Source: Sycon ciliatum (taxonomy: Eukaryota > Porifera > Calcarea > Leucosolenida > Sycettidae). From it: a stretch of DNA of 64,000 nt. The stretch spans positions 4,757,097 through 4,821,096 of the forward strand of contig NC_088654.1 of NCBI RefSeq assembly GCF_964019385.1, written 5' to 3'. The notes beneath the pieces were generated by a model that made no database searches, was not told the DNA's origin, and saw nothing but the letters and a program-made list of their open reading frames with translations. Within the stretch, counting starts at the first letter, position 1; each line of letters starts with the position of its first letter. Positions 54,360 through 64,000 of the stretch are shown piece after piece. The position numbers and the translations under genes were made by a program.

Positions 54360-54989
54360 CTGTTTGAAAAAAGATGATTATACTACACACACTTCCCTCA
54401 CGGCTGCCGATTGCGTCAGATATTTAACCGCAACATCGTCAAAGTTAGCTATTCATGTATGCCGAATATGTCCGCAATAGTCAAATCCCACAACAACGAT
54501 GTTCAAAGGAAGAGACAAACACAGGACAAGAACGTCCCCGACAAACGATGCAACTGCCGAGACAAAAGCACCTGCCCTATGGACGGCGACTGCCAAGTAC
54601 GATGCATCGTGTACAAGGCAACAGTCCAGCACATCGGAAGAGAGCAGCGGCACGAGTACCTCGGCCTAACAGAACCACCCTTTAAACAGAGATACAACAA
54701 TCACATGAGCACGACGAGGCATGAGAGGATGGAAAAAAGCACAGAGCTGTCCAAGTGCATATGGAAGCTCAAGTGGAAGAACTCTCCGCACTCTGTCAAA
54801 TGGGCCGTCGTCACCAAGGCCCAGGCCTACTCGAACGCGACCAAGCGGTGTCCCCTATGCCTGGCTGAGAAACTGGAGATACTGGAAGCAGACAAAACGG
54901 TCAACATCAACAAAAGGTCGGAGTTGGTATCGAAATGCAGACACGAGAACAAGTATTACCTGTCCAGATTCTCACCATCAGTTACATGA
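54360..54989 (+). pseudogene. PLE protein C-terminus with GIY-YIG type endonuclease
   Basis: The frame from 54411 reads IFNRNIVKVSYSCMPNMSAI, then CNCRDKSTCPMDGDC (Cys cluster), CIVYKATV, EYLGLTEPPFKQRYNNHM and, near the end, CPLCLAEKLEILEADK and LVSKCRHENKYYL. This matches the RT-to-GIY-YIG linker and nuclease of PLEs with a CCHH-type motif; the V-Y-x-A and Y-L-G-L positions stand for the GIY and YIG strands, and the Arg, Glu and Asn of the active site can be placed. The enzyme would nick target DNA for priming. Codons just upstream (HFPHGCRL) fit the end of the RT, but a stop lies before them. Confidence 0.85.
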
Positions 54990-55831
54990 GTTGTTTTTCA
55001 ACATGGCGCAACCTGCACCAGGTTTGGCGCCATGGTGCTTTCTCTCTCCTTCTTCACTCCTGCTGTGGTCTTGCGCTACTGTCGATATCGCCTTCGATGT
55101 CTCGGTAATACTGCCCTGTTATCGCCTTTATTCTCACCTATATCCGTTAACTCTCACAAAACAACTCAATACCACTGTCCCAATGCCACGTCTTCACTTC
55201 GCACATATGCACTAACTTCCACACTAGCATCAAATATCTAGCCCTGCTCGTAGAGAATTCTGAATAATGGAATGCTGCTGTCTGATGATCGCTCCGATGC
55301 GTGAAACTTTACGTTACAGCTAACACAGCCTTTCGCCTCTGTTCTGTGTGATTACACTACATGTATTGAGCGGGGGACAACTTCAGCAGGTAACAATTCA
55401 ACAACTTTTTGAAGGACCCAATGCAGGTTTACCGCTTTCTTAACTTCATTTTTGGCCGCGTTACCAATGTGTAGTGAACGTTGTGTATCCTTGAGTGACC
55501 GTTGTTTATCCTTATTGACTTCTTTTTCCTTGGTGCAAGTCACACTCCATGTATGTTCTTCACGATCTTTACCTTTACTGGGTCTTCACATTGTCTATAG
55601 CCTCATCTTTTAACTTTTCTTTTTCCTTTTTGCCTCATCGGCGCTCTCTTTGAATTTGTGTGTCAACACTGTTGAGTTGTTCGATGTTAAATAAATACTA
55701 CTACTACTACTAACAATAATGTGTGAATCATCAGCATCAGCAAATAAAGCAAAACAAGGCAAAATCTGAACAGACGGGAGGAAGTGTGAATTTGTAATTG
55801 TACCTGCTACATGTACGGTTGCATGGTATTA
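54990..55831. other. PLE 3' region and non-coding sequence
   Basis: The PLE untranslated region extends to about 55700 and ends in (ACT)n. No gene is seen in the rest. Confidence 0.5.
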
Positions 55832-56080
55832 GATTTATTTTATTTTATTTTTATTCTTATTTTACTAGGGATTTCCCAACAGGCGTCATCGCCTTCTTAC
55901 TGGGAACCCTAAGAACGTCTTGATGGATGATCGAAATTCAGCAGGTGAATTAGAAAGGCGGTAAGCAGGTGGCAGTGCATTCCACCGGTCAGCGTCTACG
56001 TAAGAAATTGCACTGAAAACCATAGCGCGTGGTAGCAGGGGGTAAAACAAGCGCGGCAGACACCTGACCACGGGTAATGG
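55832..56080 (-). pseudogene. 3' end of a CR1-like element
   Basis: The minus strand encodes DADRWNALPPAYRLSNSPAE and a following FRSSIKTFLG, the last residues of a non-LTR ORF2. The tail (TTTATTTTATTTTATTTTTA on the plus strand) begins at about 55832. Confidence 0.7.
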
Positions 56081-56928
56081 CAGCAGTTTGAGCACCGTGA
56101 GCACGAAGAGTAATCCAATTCTAGAACCGTGGATGGTTGTAGTAAAGGTCACTGTTTCCGAACACGGCGGTCCCCCACCTTGTTTCATGCTGTCAACTAA
56201 CACCATGTACGGTGCATGTACCACGTTGCTGCTCAATGAAATCCTGTATACATGTAGTGGAGTCGTGCGAAGTGCAGACCCAGACTAGCGAACACTGGGC
56301 TGCGCACACGTGCATGCTTAGTGTACAATGTACACTTCCATAAAAATTCTCTTCTATAAAACTTCATGGTCAGCATTTACACATTACTTATTATGAATCC
56401 AAACACTCGTATATGATCTCTCCGTTGCCCACGTAACTTCAGGTTCACCAAGGTTTCCGGCCTGGACAATTGTACGCGTGAAAAAGTTGAAACAAAGTTT
56501 GAAAGGTTGGACTGAGAGAAGTAATGAACGTAAAATCTGTGGCTTTGAAAAAGGAAAAAAACTCAGGACCCTCAAATCCAAGTCATCCGTTGTTTGTCGA
56601 ACACTACAGTTGTTACAAGCGAAATACTGGTGAATCAAAAGGTTCCCCTTTCTTACGTATATGAAATGCACTGCAACATAAAAAGGCAAGTGGATGGTTG
56701 TCATCTGGCAATCGCTCTATTCAGTAGCTATCTCGTGACTGCGCGCCGATTGTCTCTTCCCAAGGTTGACTCGCTCGAAACGTTCGAAATGTGTAGTATC
56801 AATAAACTACTTTTTGTTTCGAAGTAATTTGAAAATAACTTAGGACTATCAATGGAGTGCAGTAAAATTGATGTCAAATGAACAGACCGGTTGTAAGTTG
56901 CCCCCCCCTCCCCTTTTGCTTTTACTTT
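56081..56928. other. No gene recognised
   Basis: This lies downstream of the host exon on the minus strand and so may be its intron 1. No second exon is evident. Confidence 0.4.
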
Positions 56929-56974
56929 TCACAGTACTAGAGTAATTGTTACGGATTCATGTGACGTACATACC

Positions 56975-57684
56975 TTGGTAAGGTCCATGCGAACAGGACA
57001 GATGTTCGCGCGTTCATCGCTGGACAGCATGCAGCTGTTGCCACGTTGGAGCCAGCTCTGGTAGAGGGTGCGGCTTGGGAATCTCACGTCTAGTGCGGAT
57101 GGACCGACCGCCGGTCCGCCTCTACTGTAGCTGCAGCTGGCGTTGACAGTAAAAGCCTCATTCTCTTCGACAGTGATATTTTCGCTAGCAGATAGCACTC
57201 GCTGGGCATACTGGATTACATTACAAACATTCAGCTCGCTTGCAGTGTCATTGTGAGACCTGAGCGCGAACACTGGAGGGCAGTAGACATCGTCTGGGGA
57301 CTGTCGCAAGCTGAAAGATCGCGATGCATCGACTACAAGAGACTCGATTGCTTTGTTGCTGTAGGTCGTCGTGAAGTTGACAATGACCAGCCGCTCGCCA
57401 TCGATACTCTGACGAATAAGGCCATTGACGTTATTTTGCCCGCACTTGAAGTAGATACAAAAACGGTTCGCCTCTGGAAGTACATAATATGCTACGTTAC
57501 CGTTGTCCGCAAGTCTCCAGTCGTCCTGATCCGTCGGGCACATCATGCTTGCTGCCTCGCACTTCGGAACGGCACGATCATCATCACATCTGCCTGTCCT
57601 CGCAGATACTGACAGGATTGCTATGATAAGCAGAAGTGGCCCGGCTGGATACTTGAGTAGCACAATCGAGATCCTCATTTTCAC
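56975..57684 (-). CDS. First exon of a secreted, Cys-rich host protein (unrecognised)
   Basis: The frame starts at 57684 with a signal peptide (hydrophobic core GPLLLIIAILSVS, probable cleavage after ARTGRC). The mature part of about 200 residues has about ten Cys (EAASMMCP, RFCIYFKCGQ, DVYCPPVF, LNVCNVIQYA, NASCSY, GNSCML, ANICPV) and candidate N-glycosylation sites (NFT, NDT, NIT, NAS). It ends at a good donor, CCAAG|GTATGTACG, near 56975; codons beyond are intronic. No domain is recognised. The lack of decay and the donor site argue for a real gene whose other exons are at lower coordinates, possibly beyond the retroelement at 55832. Confidence 0.65.
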
Positions 57685-58668
57685 TACCTCCTACTGGAGC
57701 TATAGTGCGGGGAGCAATGGCACACAAGAAAAAAGGGAGAGAGATAGACCGGATAGAGAGACCAGATAAGAGGAAGAAAGAAAGAGATGGAGAGACGACA
57801 GGGGCTGCGTATTCGACGAAGCTCTCTGGTAAAGCCACTGTCGAAATATAGCAGTTACACTCGTCTCCTGCCCTCCTTCACTTCCAGTGGAATATATAAA
57901 ACAAATTCGAACCGATCCAGCCAGGAACAAGCCCTACCAGATGGAGAAATTTGCCACCCAAGAACACGAAGGAGGATTCGTGGCGCTGCATGCAGGGAAG
58001 TTTGGTTCAAACTGTGGCGCAGCTTTGTCGAGAGAGCCATAGGCGGAGCGGTCTGGCAGATGCGCGACTGCCACTGCATAATGGCCGCGTGCGTCAATGC
58101 TGTCTGCACTGTCAGGCTTGTACTGCATCACACTTCCCTGCTTTGCACATGCCGCAGCGATAGGACTGTGATGCACCCCTGCCGCGGGATGTGCACCAAC
58201 ACTGCACAAACATCCCGCATTGCTTGCCAATGCCCGAGGAGGCAGGAAGTGGAACGTGGAAGTGATAATTGCAACCCCCTGAAACTAATGACTAATCCGA
58301 AAAGTCATTAGTTGAAAAATAGCACTGAATAAAACCGATTGTGCACTCATAACCGTGTCAAGCGATGGAAAAGAATGTGAAGTAAAATGATGGAAGAAGG
58401 AAGCAAGTTTGGTGTAGCCAAGTTTGGCCGTTAGTGTTCTATTTGAAGTGTATTATTATTATACGCACGTCCGCGTTTACGTCAACAGTAAGTCCACGTA
58501 TTCGCATGTGCCAGAAGACGGGCAGAGTGTGCGGAGAGTAAAATATAAAAAATGAATGAAGTGTATTGCTGTTTGTATTAGCACCCCGTCCTTTTTCATT
58601 TGTTAGTACACGCCCATCGTGTGCGCTCACGCCTTTAGCGGTTATAATCCACACTTGTATAATTTCAG
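57685..58668. other. Upstream region of the host exon; no other gene recognised
   Basis: Presumed promoter side of the gene at 56975-57684. No clear TATA box. Short unrelated frames only. Confidence 0.4.
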
Positions 58669-58776
58669 TGCTGTTGTTGTTGTTGTTGTTGATTTTTATT
58701 TTACTTCGCAAGGCCAAACGGGCAATCGGGTGCCCAATTCTATGGAAGCGAATTTCAAAAGGGAGAGAGCTACGGG

Positions 58777-58780
<4 letters not shown>

Positions 58781-58820
<40 letters not shown>

Positions 58821-58833
58821 GAGGGGGGGGGGG
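58781..58833. repeat. (GA)n and poly-G tract in the 3' UTR
   Basis: (GA)n at 58781-58816 followed by a run of about 12 G. It lies within the 3' UTR of the CR1-like element. Confidence 0.9.
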
Positions 58834-59003
58834 GAGGGAGGGAAATGATAGGCAATTTTGCAGCGTCAACAGAGCGATTTTGCAGTGTCAATAGAGCGAT
58901 TTTGAAGCGTCAACAGAGGGAACATAAAGAGTTCATAAGCGCACAAGCACGCAGAGAAGAGTAAATGACGTGGTGTGTGGACGGGAAAAGTCAGACAGAG
59001 CAT

Positions 59004-61904
59004 TCATTGCAAGGTGTAGGGGATGGAGGCAAGCTTAAATTGCTGGGCAGCCTTGATCTCCCTTACACTCCTTGGGAGAGCGTTCCAGGCCAAGGCTGCC
59101 TGAAAGGCCAGGCGAGATCTGCCGGCTTCTGACTGTGCCGAGGGGACAGTGAGGCCCCTGGAAACCTGGTGCCGGGTGGTGCTGCCAGCTGATGGTGAGA
59201 ATAGGTCCTGGAGGACACTGCTGGCTTTCCCATTGACACAGCGCCACACCAGGACAAGCCGCTTCTGGGCGTAGCACTCGCGAACTCTGTACAGGGACAT
59301 CCGTTCGAGCAGAGGCTGAGCCGAGGTGTGAGGCGGCAAACCGTATACCGCTCTCGCCGCTCGGTTCTGCAGGACCTGAAGGCGATCAAGCTGCGAAACC
59401 TTGAGGGAGGAAGAGAAGGCGTTAGACCCATATAGGAGGTCAGGCATGATGACTGACCTCACATACTGGATGCGACTACTGAGGCTCAGACATCTGCGGG
59501 ACCGCCACAATGCTCCAATCTTCTGCACAACGTTCTTCGCCATCGCGTCAACATGGGGGTCCCACTTCACAGCGGCGTCAAGGGTCACGCCGAGGTACCT
59601 TGCTGTTGGGCTCAGGGGAAGCTCTGTCTGGTTGCAGGGGACAGCGACATGCTGACCCGCATTGCGTTGTGGTACAATTGACAGGACCTGGCTCTTCTTG
59701 TCATTTAGAAGCAGATGTCGATGCTTGAGCCAGTCAGCGACGTTGGTGACGGCCCCTGATAGGCAGGCTGATGTGGCTAGCACTGATTTTTTGTGGCAGT
59801 GCACGGCAATGTCATCGGCAAATTGCAGAGATGGAGCAGGATGGGCTATGGCAGGGACATCACGGGTGTACATGCTAAACAGGATCGGTCCTAGGACCGA
59901 GCCCTGAGGTACACCAGATGAGCACGTAGCAGCAACACTGTAGGTGGGGCCAATGCGCACTTGCTGGGTTCGATCGCTTAAGTAGCTGCAGAACCAGCGA
60001 AGGGAGGCATTGTCCAGGCCGAGATCGAATAGGTCCCGTACCAGTTGGCTGTGATTGACCTTGTCAAAGGCTTTTGACATGTCGATTAGGCAGACGCCTG
60101 TGGTCAACTTGTCGTCCCGGGCCTTTAAGATGGCATCTGTTGCTACAACTAGGGCGTCCTCTGTGGAGTGCTCACGGCGGAAGGCAAACTGAGTCGGTGG
60201 TATGGCACATGATCGCTCCAGATGTGCAGCAAGTTGCTTCTGGACTATCTTCTCGAGTATTTTGGATACGATCGGCAGGAGCGACACAGGACGATAATTT
60301 GCAGCTACCGATGGATCGCCAGCTTTGAAGAGAGGGCTTATTACAGCATGTTTGAAAGCCAGAGGGACTTCACCATGCCTCAGCGATGAGCTGAAGAGCA
60401 CTGAAAGCGATGGAGCCAACAGGTCAGCGCAAGCACGTAGCAGACACCCAGGAATCCCATCACTGCCTGTGGCTTTGCAGGGATTTATCCGTTCCAGGAG
60501 GTGCTTGACCTCATCTGGGGTGGTTGACTGGAAGGTCAGCATTGAGCCTTGCGGCTGTGGACCAATGGGAATCTGGAGCTGCGCCGGACGGGACGGATCA
60601 TGTACAATGCTGTGGAAGGCATCCGAGACTTCTGTGATGTCGCACGTTGGCTGATGATGTTGACGAGAACGGCTAGTGACAGAGTTGATCACGGACCACA
60701 TCATCCGCAGGTTGGAGGAGTGATCACGACACTGCTGTTGGAAATGCTGATTGCGTTTTCGCCGGTAAGCATTTGAGGCTTCTGCACGGGCTCGCTTGTA
60801 CTCCTCATGTAGATGCACGTTAGTCTTATCTCGTAGCCACTTTCGGTGAAGTCTATTCTTGCGCATGTTCAGTTGGAATAGATCACGGTCGGACCATGGC
60901 GGGGGAGTCCTCCTGGTGGAGATTCTGACTTCACGCAGGGGAGCGTGATTTTCGAGAACCGACATAAACTTGGCATGCCAGCCATTCCACATCTCGTCTA
61001 CAGTTGCAGCAGGGGGAAAGGAGTGGAGGCTGCACGAGGCAATATCTTCACGAAATGTTGCAAGGTTAATGGCACGGATCTTGCGGGTGAGGCGCACTGA
61101 TTTCCGCTGCAGTGGGTGTTGCGAGGAGGGTAGAGACAGACTTGCATGCACAAGGAAGTGATCGCTGATCGTGCAGGGTACAACTTCACAATGACTTATA
61201 GTACCCACGGTGGAGAGCACTAAATCAAGCAGCGTTCCATCCGGACATCGGGGTGTGACTCGTGTGGCAGACTGGACGTAGTTGCGGAGCCCATACGATC
61301 CGATAAGGTCCCAGAAGCGCTGGTGAGGACGACTGGTCATGCATTGAGCCAGATTGATATTAAAGTCACCCACCAGTGTTATTGATGGCGTGATCGTGGC
61401 AGCATTGTGGAGGACTGTGTCCAGGTGGCCCCAGAAATCAGCAGTTGCATTTGGTGGGCGATAGAGGCAGCCAACGAGGTGCTGGTGTTGCCCTCCGCCA
61501 ATAGCTATCCAGGTAGCCTCCAGGTGGCTATTGTGCAGATCAGAACGATAGGTAACTGGGAGTGATGTCTTGTAATAGAGGCATGTGCTCCCACCCTGGC
61601 GATCGGGCCGGTCACAGCGAACAACACTGTAGCCGGGAATACAAATTTCGCCATCCGAGATTGTACTATCCAGCCAGGTCTCAGCAACGCCAACGACGTC
61701 CCAGTTGTGCTGGTGGGCAAGGCTGTCCAGTGCATGCAGCTTGTAGCGCAGGCTGCAGATATTCAAAAACCCGATGTTGAGGCTCGTGACGAACAGTTTG
61801 AGGTTGTTGCAGTTGGTTGTTCTTTGGGAGCCCCGGGACCTTCGAGGCTGGAAGGGAGTAGCATTGGGGTTTAGCAGGGGTATATGGCTGGCAGCAGACA
61901 TCAC
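59004..61904 (-). CDS. ORF2: AP endonuclease and reverse transcriptase, CR1-like
   Basis: 966 residues, unbroken. Endonuclease: LNIGFLNICSLRYKLHALD, VAETWLDS, TLVGDFNINLAQ near residue 180 and TISDHFLVHAS near 248. RT: ATGSDGIPGCLL, PLFKAGDP, LIDMSKAFDKVNHSQLV, GVPQGSVLGPILF near 668, catalytic LQFADDIAVH near 693, then ARYLGVTLDAAVKWDPHVD and a C-terminal ALAWNALPRSVREIKAAQQF. The protein nicks DNA and copies the element RNA in the nucleus. The start at 61904 overlaps the ORF1 stop, suggesting reinitiation. Length is usual for the group. Confidence 0.93.
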   Translation of the reverse strand: MMSAASHIPLLNPNATPFQPRRSRGSQRTTNCNNLKLFVTSLNIGFLNICSLRYKLHALDSLAHQHNWDVVGVAETWLDSTISDGEICIPGYSVVRCDRPDRQGGSTCLYYKTSLPVTYRSDLHNSHLEATWIAIGGGQHQHLVGCLYRPPNATADFWGHLDTVLHNAATITPSITLVGDFNINLAQCMTSRPHQRFWDLIGSYGLRNYVQSATRVTPRCPDGTLLDLVLSTVGTISHCEVVPCTISDHFLVHASLSLPSSQHPLQRKSVRLTRKIRAINLATFREDIASCSLHSFPPAATVDEMWNGWHAKFMSVLENHAPLREVRISTRRTPPPWSDRDLFQLNMRKNRLHRKWLRDKTNVHLHEEYKRARAEASNAYRRKRNQHFQQQCRDHSSNLRMMWSVINSVTSRSRQHHQPTCDITEVSDAFHSIVHDPSRPAQLQIPIGPQPQGSMLTFQSTTPDEVKHLLERINPCKATGSDGIPGCLLRACADLLAPSLSVLFSSSLRHGEVPLAFKHAVISPLFKAGDPSVAANYRPVSLLPIVSKILEKIVQKQLAAHLERSCAIPPTQFAFRREHSTEDALVVATDAILKARDDKLTTGVCLIDMSKAFDKVNHSQLVRDLFDLGLDNASLRWFCSYLSDRTQQVRIGPTYSVAATCSSGVPQGSVLGPILFSMYTRDVPAIAHPAPSLQFADDIAVHCHKKSVLATSACLSGAVTNVADWLKHRHLLLNDKKSQVLSIVPQRNAGQHVAVPCNQTELPLSPTARYLGVTLDAAVKWDPHVDAMAKNVVQKIGALWRSRRCLSLSSRIQYVRSVIMPDLLYGSNAFSSSLKVSQLDRLQVLQNRAARAVYGLPPHTSAQPLLERMSLYRVRECYAQKRLVLVWRCVNGKASSVLQDLFSPSAGSTTRHQVSRGLTVPSAQSEAGRSRLAFQAALAWNALPRSVREIKAAQQFKLASIPYTLQ

Positions 61905-63352
61905 TGTTTGCTGACTGGAGCCACGCGCTTTGCAGCTTGGTCTTCAGCGGGAGAACCACGCTGGTGGGGTCGTGACTTCTGCCCAGGGGTCCGAGTTAAC
62001 TCGGCGCCGGGTTTGGGAGAACTGTCGCTGCTGCTATTGCGGCGGCTGCTGCTGCCGCTCCTGCCACAGTCGTTTCCGCTGCTGTCGTCGCCACTGCCAT
62101 CGTCCCTGCTGCTGTGGGCATTGTCGTTGCCGTCGCCACTGCCACCGTCACTGCTGCTGCTGCCGCCACTGCCACAGTCGTTTCCGCTGCTGTCGTCGCC
62201 ACTGCCATCATCCCTGCTGCTGTGGGCATTGTCGTTGCCGTCGCCACTGCCACCGTCACTGCTGCTGCTGCCGCCACTGCCACAGTCGTTTCCGCTGCTG
62301 TCGTCGCCACTGCCACCGTCACTGCTGCTGTGGGCATTGTCGTTGGCGTCGCCACTGCCACCATCACTGCTGCTGTGGGCCTTGTCGTTGCCGCTGCTCT
62401 TCTTGGGTGGATTGAATTTCCATGTCCTGCAGTAGAGAGGCCGAGGCCAGAAGTTGGCAGAGGTCACAGTGGCCAGGCAAGCTGCATCGATGGTGACCCT
62501 GGCGGATACTTTGCCGCTAGCTGCCGTGTGTACATTGCATGAGTGGACATCTATGATTTTCCCTGTGGCTGCTACAGACCGGCGGTGCACAAACTCCGTG
62601 AGACCCTCCATTGTGCAGGTGCTGCTAAGGTTGCCAACAAACACTACTGCTCTCCGGCGTCTTGGTGGGGCTGCAGCGACCAGCTGCCAGCTGTCGTCAT
62701 TTATGGCATCCACTTCCTCTTGCTCTGTGTTGCCAGTTTCAGGTTCAACACTACCTGCAGCGGCCGGTAGGGTGTCTTGGTTAGGCCCAGCGTTGGCAGC
62801 AGTAGCACCGAAAACGGGCTTGACACTGACAGGCAGGAGTCCAGTATCCCCTGCATCAGACTCAGAATACTCCATTTCTGTGTCCCCAGAGGGTACTGTC
62901 TTGGTTGCGTGCCAGGGTGTGGTGGCGCTACGGGTACGGGGTTCAGTGTGGGTTCCCACGTGTTTTACCTGCTGGTTTGGCAGTTTTGCACTGTCACTTG
63001 CGCGTGGCTTTGACGGTCCAGGACTACTGGTACGGGTACTCTTACTCGTAGTACTACTACTACCTGCACTCTTGATCTCCTTGCCCAGCTCGCTTTTTGA
63101 AAATGGTTGCTTGACTGCCATAATGGACTCCTTCAACGATTTCATTTCTTGCCTTAAATCCAAGACCAGGCCGGCGAGCTCGTCTACTCTCCGCTGGAGG
63201 CGTACTTCGTTGTTTCTGGCTTCACTGACGAAAGCATTCAAAGTATCTACAAGGCTGACCACGTTGTGATGTATTCCGGGAATGCTACAAAGTAGCTTCA
63301 CCTGCTCCGCGCTTGAGAGCTCACCCATGGCGCAAAGATTCTCGTTGTGCAC
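61901..63352 (-). CDS. ORF1 protein of the CR1-like element
   Basis: 483 residues. An N-terminal helical segment (SSAEQVKLLCSIPGIHHN) is followed by a coiled coil at about 45-75 (NEVRLQRRVDELAGLVLDL), a Ser/Thr/Pro-rich region, an RRM-like block at about 235-320 (AVVFVGNLSSTCTMEGLTEF to FWPRPLYCRTWKF), and a C-terminal run of Ser/Gly/Asp/Asn repeats (DGGSGD and DSSGNDCGSGG units, plus-strand 62010-62390). Expected to coat element RNA. The repetitive tail is absent from the ORF1 at 41870-42697 and differs in unit number in the copy at 23560-23900. Confidence 0.88.
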   Translation of the reverse strand: MHNENLCAMGELSSAEQVKLLCSIPGIHHNVVSLVDTLNAFVSEARNNEVRLQRRVDELAGLVLDLRQEMKSLKESIMAVKQPFSKSELGKEIKSAGSSSTTSKSTRTSSPGPSKPRASDSAKLPNQQVKHVGTHTEPRTRSATTPWHATKTVPSGDTEMEYSESDAGDTGLLPVSVKPVFGATAANAGPNQDTLPAAAGSVEPETGNTEQEEVDAINDDSWQLVAAAPPRRRRAVVFVGNLSSTCTMEGLTEFVHRRSVAATGKIIDVHSCNVHTAASGKVSARVTIDAACLATVTSANFWPRPLYCRTWKFNPPKKSSGNDKAHSSSDGGSGDANDNAHSSSDGGSGDDSSGNDCGSGGSSSSDGGSGDGNDNAHSSRDDGSGDDSSGNDCGSGGSSSSDGGSGDGNDNAHSSRDDGSGDDSSGNDCGRSGSSSRRNSSSDSSPKPGAELTRTPGQKSRPHQRGSPAEDQAAKRVAPVSKQ

Positions 63353-63453
63353 AACCTAGCTACCTAACTACACTACTGCAACTGCTGCCACTACTACTAC
63401 TACTGCTACAACCTACCAAAAGGTTTCAAGAACTGGAGCTCAAAAACGCGTAC

Positions 63454-63581
63454 CTTCTTGACAATCATCCCCTTATTGCTGTTAGAGGTGTTATTAAAAT
63501 AAAATATAAACGAGAGAGCTTGGAAGCTCAGGGCCCTACGCTATGCTTTTTTGCCATGATGACCTAGACAAAAAAGCATAG
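63454..63581. other. Flank with a short hairpin
   Basis: CTATGCTTTTTTG near 63542 and its inverted match CAAAAAAGCATAG near 63568 form a hairpin with a loop of about 14 nt. No gene. Confidence 0.5.
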
Positions 63582-64000
63582 GGATTTATTTATTTATTTA
63601 TTTATTCAACATCTCCTGGCCCGTCCGAAGACTGCCAATAAACATGAGAGGTCAGGTGATAGCCAACCACGGCAAGCTAAAAGGGAGAAAAAGAAAGATG
63701 CTGTCAGAGAGGGAAAGGAGATAGGGAGAGAAAAAGAAAGGGAGGCACATTAGTAATACATGGGATCACTTCGGATGAGACAGTGTGGAAAGCTGGACTT
63801 TGAATTTCCTGATATCCTGGCATGTCTTAATGCTAGTAGGCAGGTTAGACCAAAGGGAGTATGCTGAGAAGAAAGGGGATTTCAAAAACAGAGAGGAACT
63901 AGCTCGGGGCAGTGATAAGGCATTGCGTGTTGGTCTAGTGGTAACAAACCAGTTGTACTGGCAATATGTTTCGGGACTTGGGCTAGGAAGATTTTTTGCA
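63582..64000 (-). pseudogene. 3' end of an L2/CR1-type element, continues beyond the window
   Basis: The plus strand begins with (TTTA)n, then TAGCCAACCACGGCAAG near 63659, matching the 3' end of the element at 18084 (AGCCAACCACGGGAAG). On the minus strand it encodes RPTRNALSLPRASSSLF and FFSAYSLWSNLPTSIKT, like RSTRNSLSLPRAN in that element. ORF2 continues off the right edge. Confidence 0.8.

Larger units (their letters stand above)
53777..55700 (+). mobile_element. Penelope-like element (PLE), 5' truncated coding region
   Basis: It consists of an inverted pair of 266-bp repeats (53777-54042 and 54085-54351, spacer 42 bp), then the C-terminal part of a PLE protein with a GIY-YIG type nuclease (to 54989), then a 3' region ending in TAAATAAATACTACTACTAC (about 55690). 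Inverted or tandem pseudo-LTRs with hammerhead ribozymes are a known property of PLEs. The RT domain is missing. Confidence 0.85.
58669..63453 (-). mobile_element. Full-length CR1-like retrotransposon with two intact ORFs
   Basis: From the 5' end (about 63453, defined by loss of similarity to the second copy at 27276) it has a 5' UTR, ORF1 (63352-61901), ORF2 (61904-59004, overlapping by ATGA) and a 3' UTR with a GGGCAATCGGGTGCCC hairpin and a (TGTTGT)n tail at 58669-58692. No target duplication was identified. Both ORFs are uninterrupted, so this copy may be competent. Confidence 0.9.

Noticed and set aside
57787..58311. 174-codon plus-strand frame opposite the host promoter
   Set aside because: No motif, biased composition and no splice context; probably chance.

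Overview
The window reads as repeat-rich chromosomal DNA from an invertebrate animal. The support for this is indirect: introns with GT..AG sites, CR1/L2-type and RTE-type non-LTR retrotransposons, a Penelope-like element with hammerhead ribozymes, a Kolobok-type DNA transposon, long dinucleotide microsatellites, and no operons or bacterial gene structure. I cannot name the phylum or species. A run of 200 Ns at 40689-40888 is an assembly gap. Only one good candidate host gene is visible, a secreted-protein first exon at 56975-57684 on the minus strand. Nearly everything else is transposon-derived, mostly broken and nested.

Layout. 1-2400: TIR and fold-back elements. 2570-4183: an RTE-like reverse transcriptase (RT). 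4297-5425: a TA-flanked DNA element. 6691-8823: a broken endonuclease-RT fused to an unrelated low-complexity ORF. 9392-10719: nested MITEs. 10724-17024: a Kolobok-type transposon with TTAA target duplications, a THAP domain, a transposase C-terminus and an antisense gene resembling the P2X7 ballast domain; an RTE-like element with a 13-bp target duplication is inserted in it. A second TTAA/THAP element starts at 17029. 18084-22260: a non-LTR element whose ORF2 has one stop codon. 22573-27276: a zinc-finger RTE fragment and a broken CR1-like copy carrying three insertions, one with a nuclease-like ORF. 28196-30824: long-TIR elements. 32145-38561: tandem repeats and dispersed fragments. 38562-45010: CR1-like pieces around the gap, one split by a 1.79-kb LTR element that carries a captured secreted-protein gene interrupted by exactly one permuted ubiquitin unit. 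45161-52670: a string of zinc-finger RTE copies joined through (TG)n tracts. 53537-55700: a Penelope-like element. 58669-63453: a CR1-like element with two uninterrupted ORFs. 63582-64000: the 3' end of another non-LTR copy running off the window.

The most notable items are the ubiquitin-capturing LTR element, the Kolobok element with its antisense P2X7-like gene, the apparent (TG)n association of an RTE family with C-terminal zinc fingers and a covarying 3' hairpin, and a mirrored pair of hammerhead ribozymes in the Penelope-like element.
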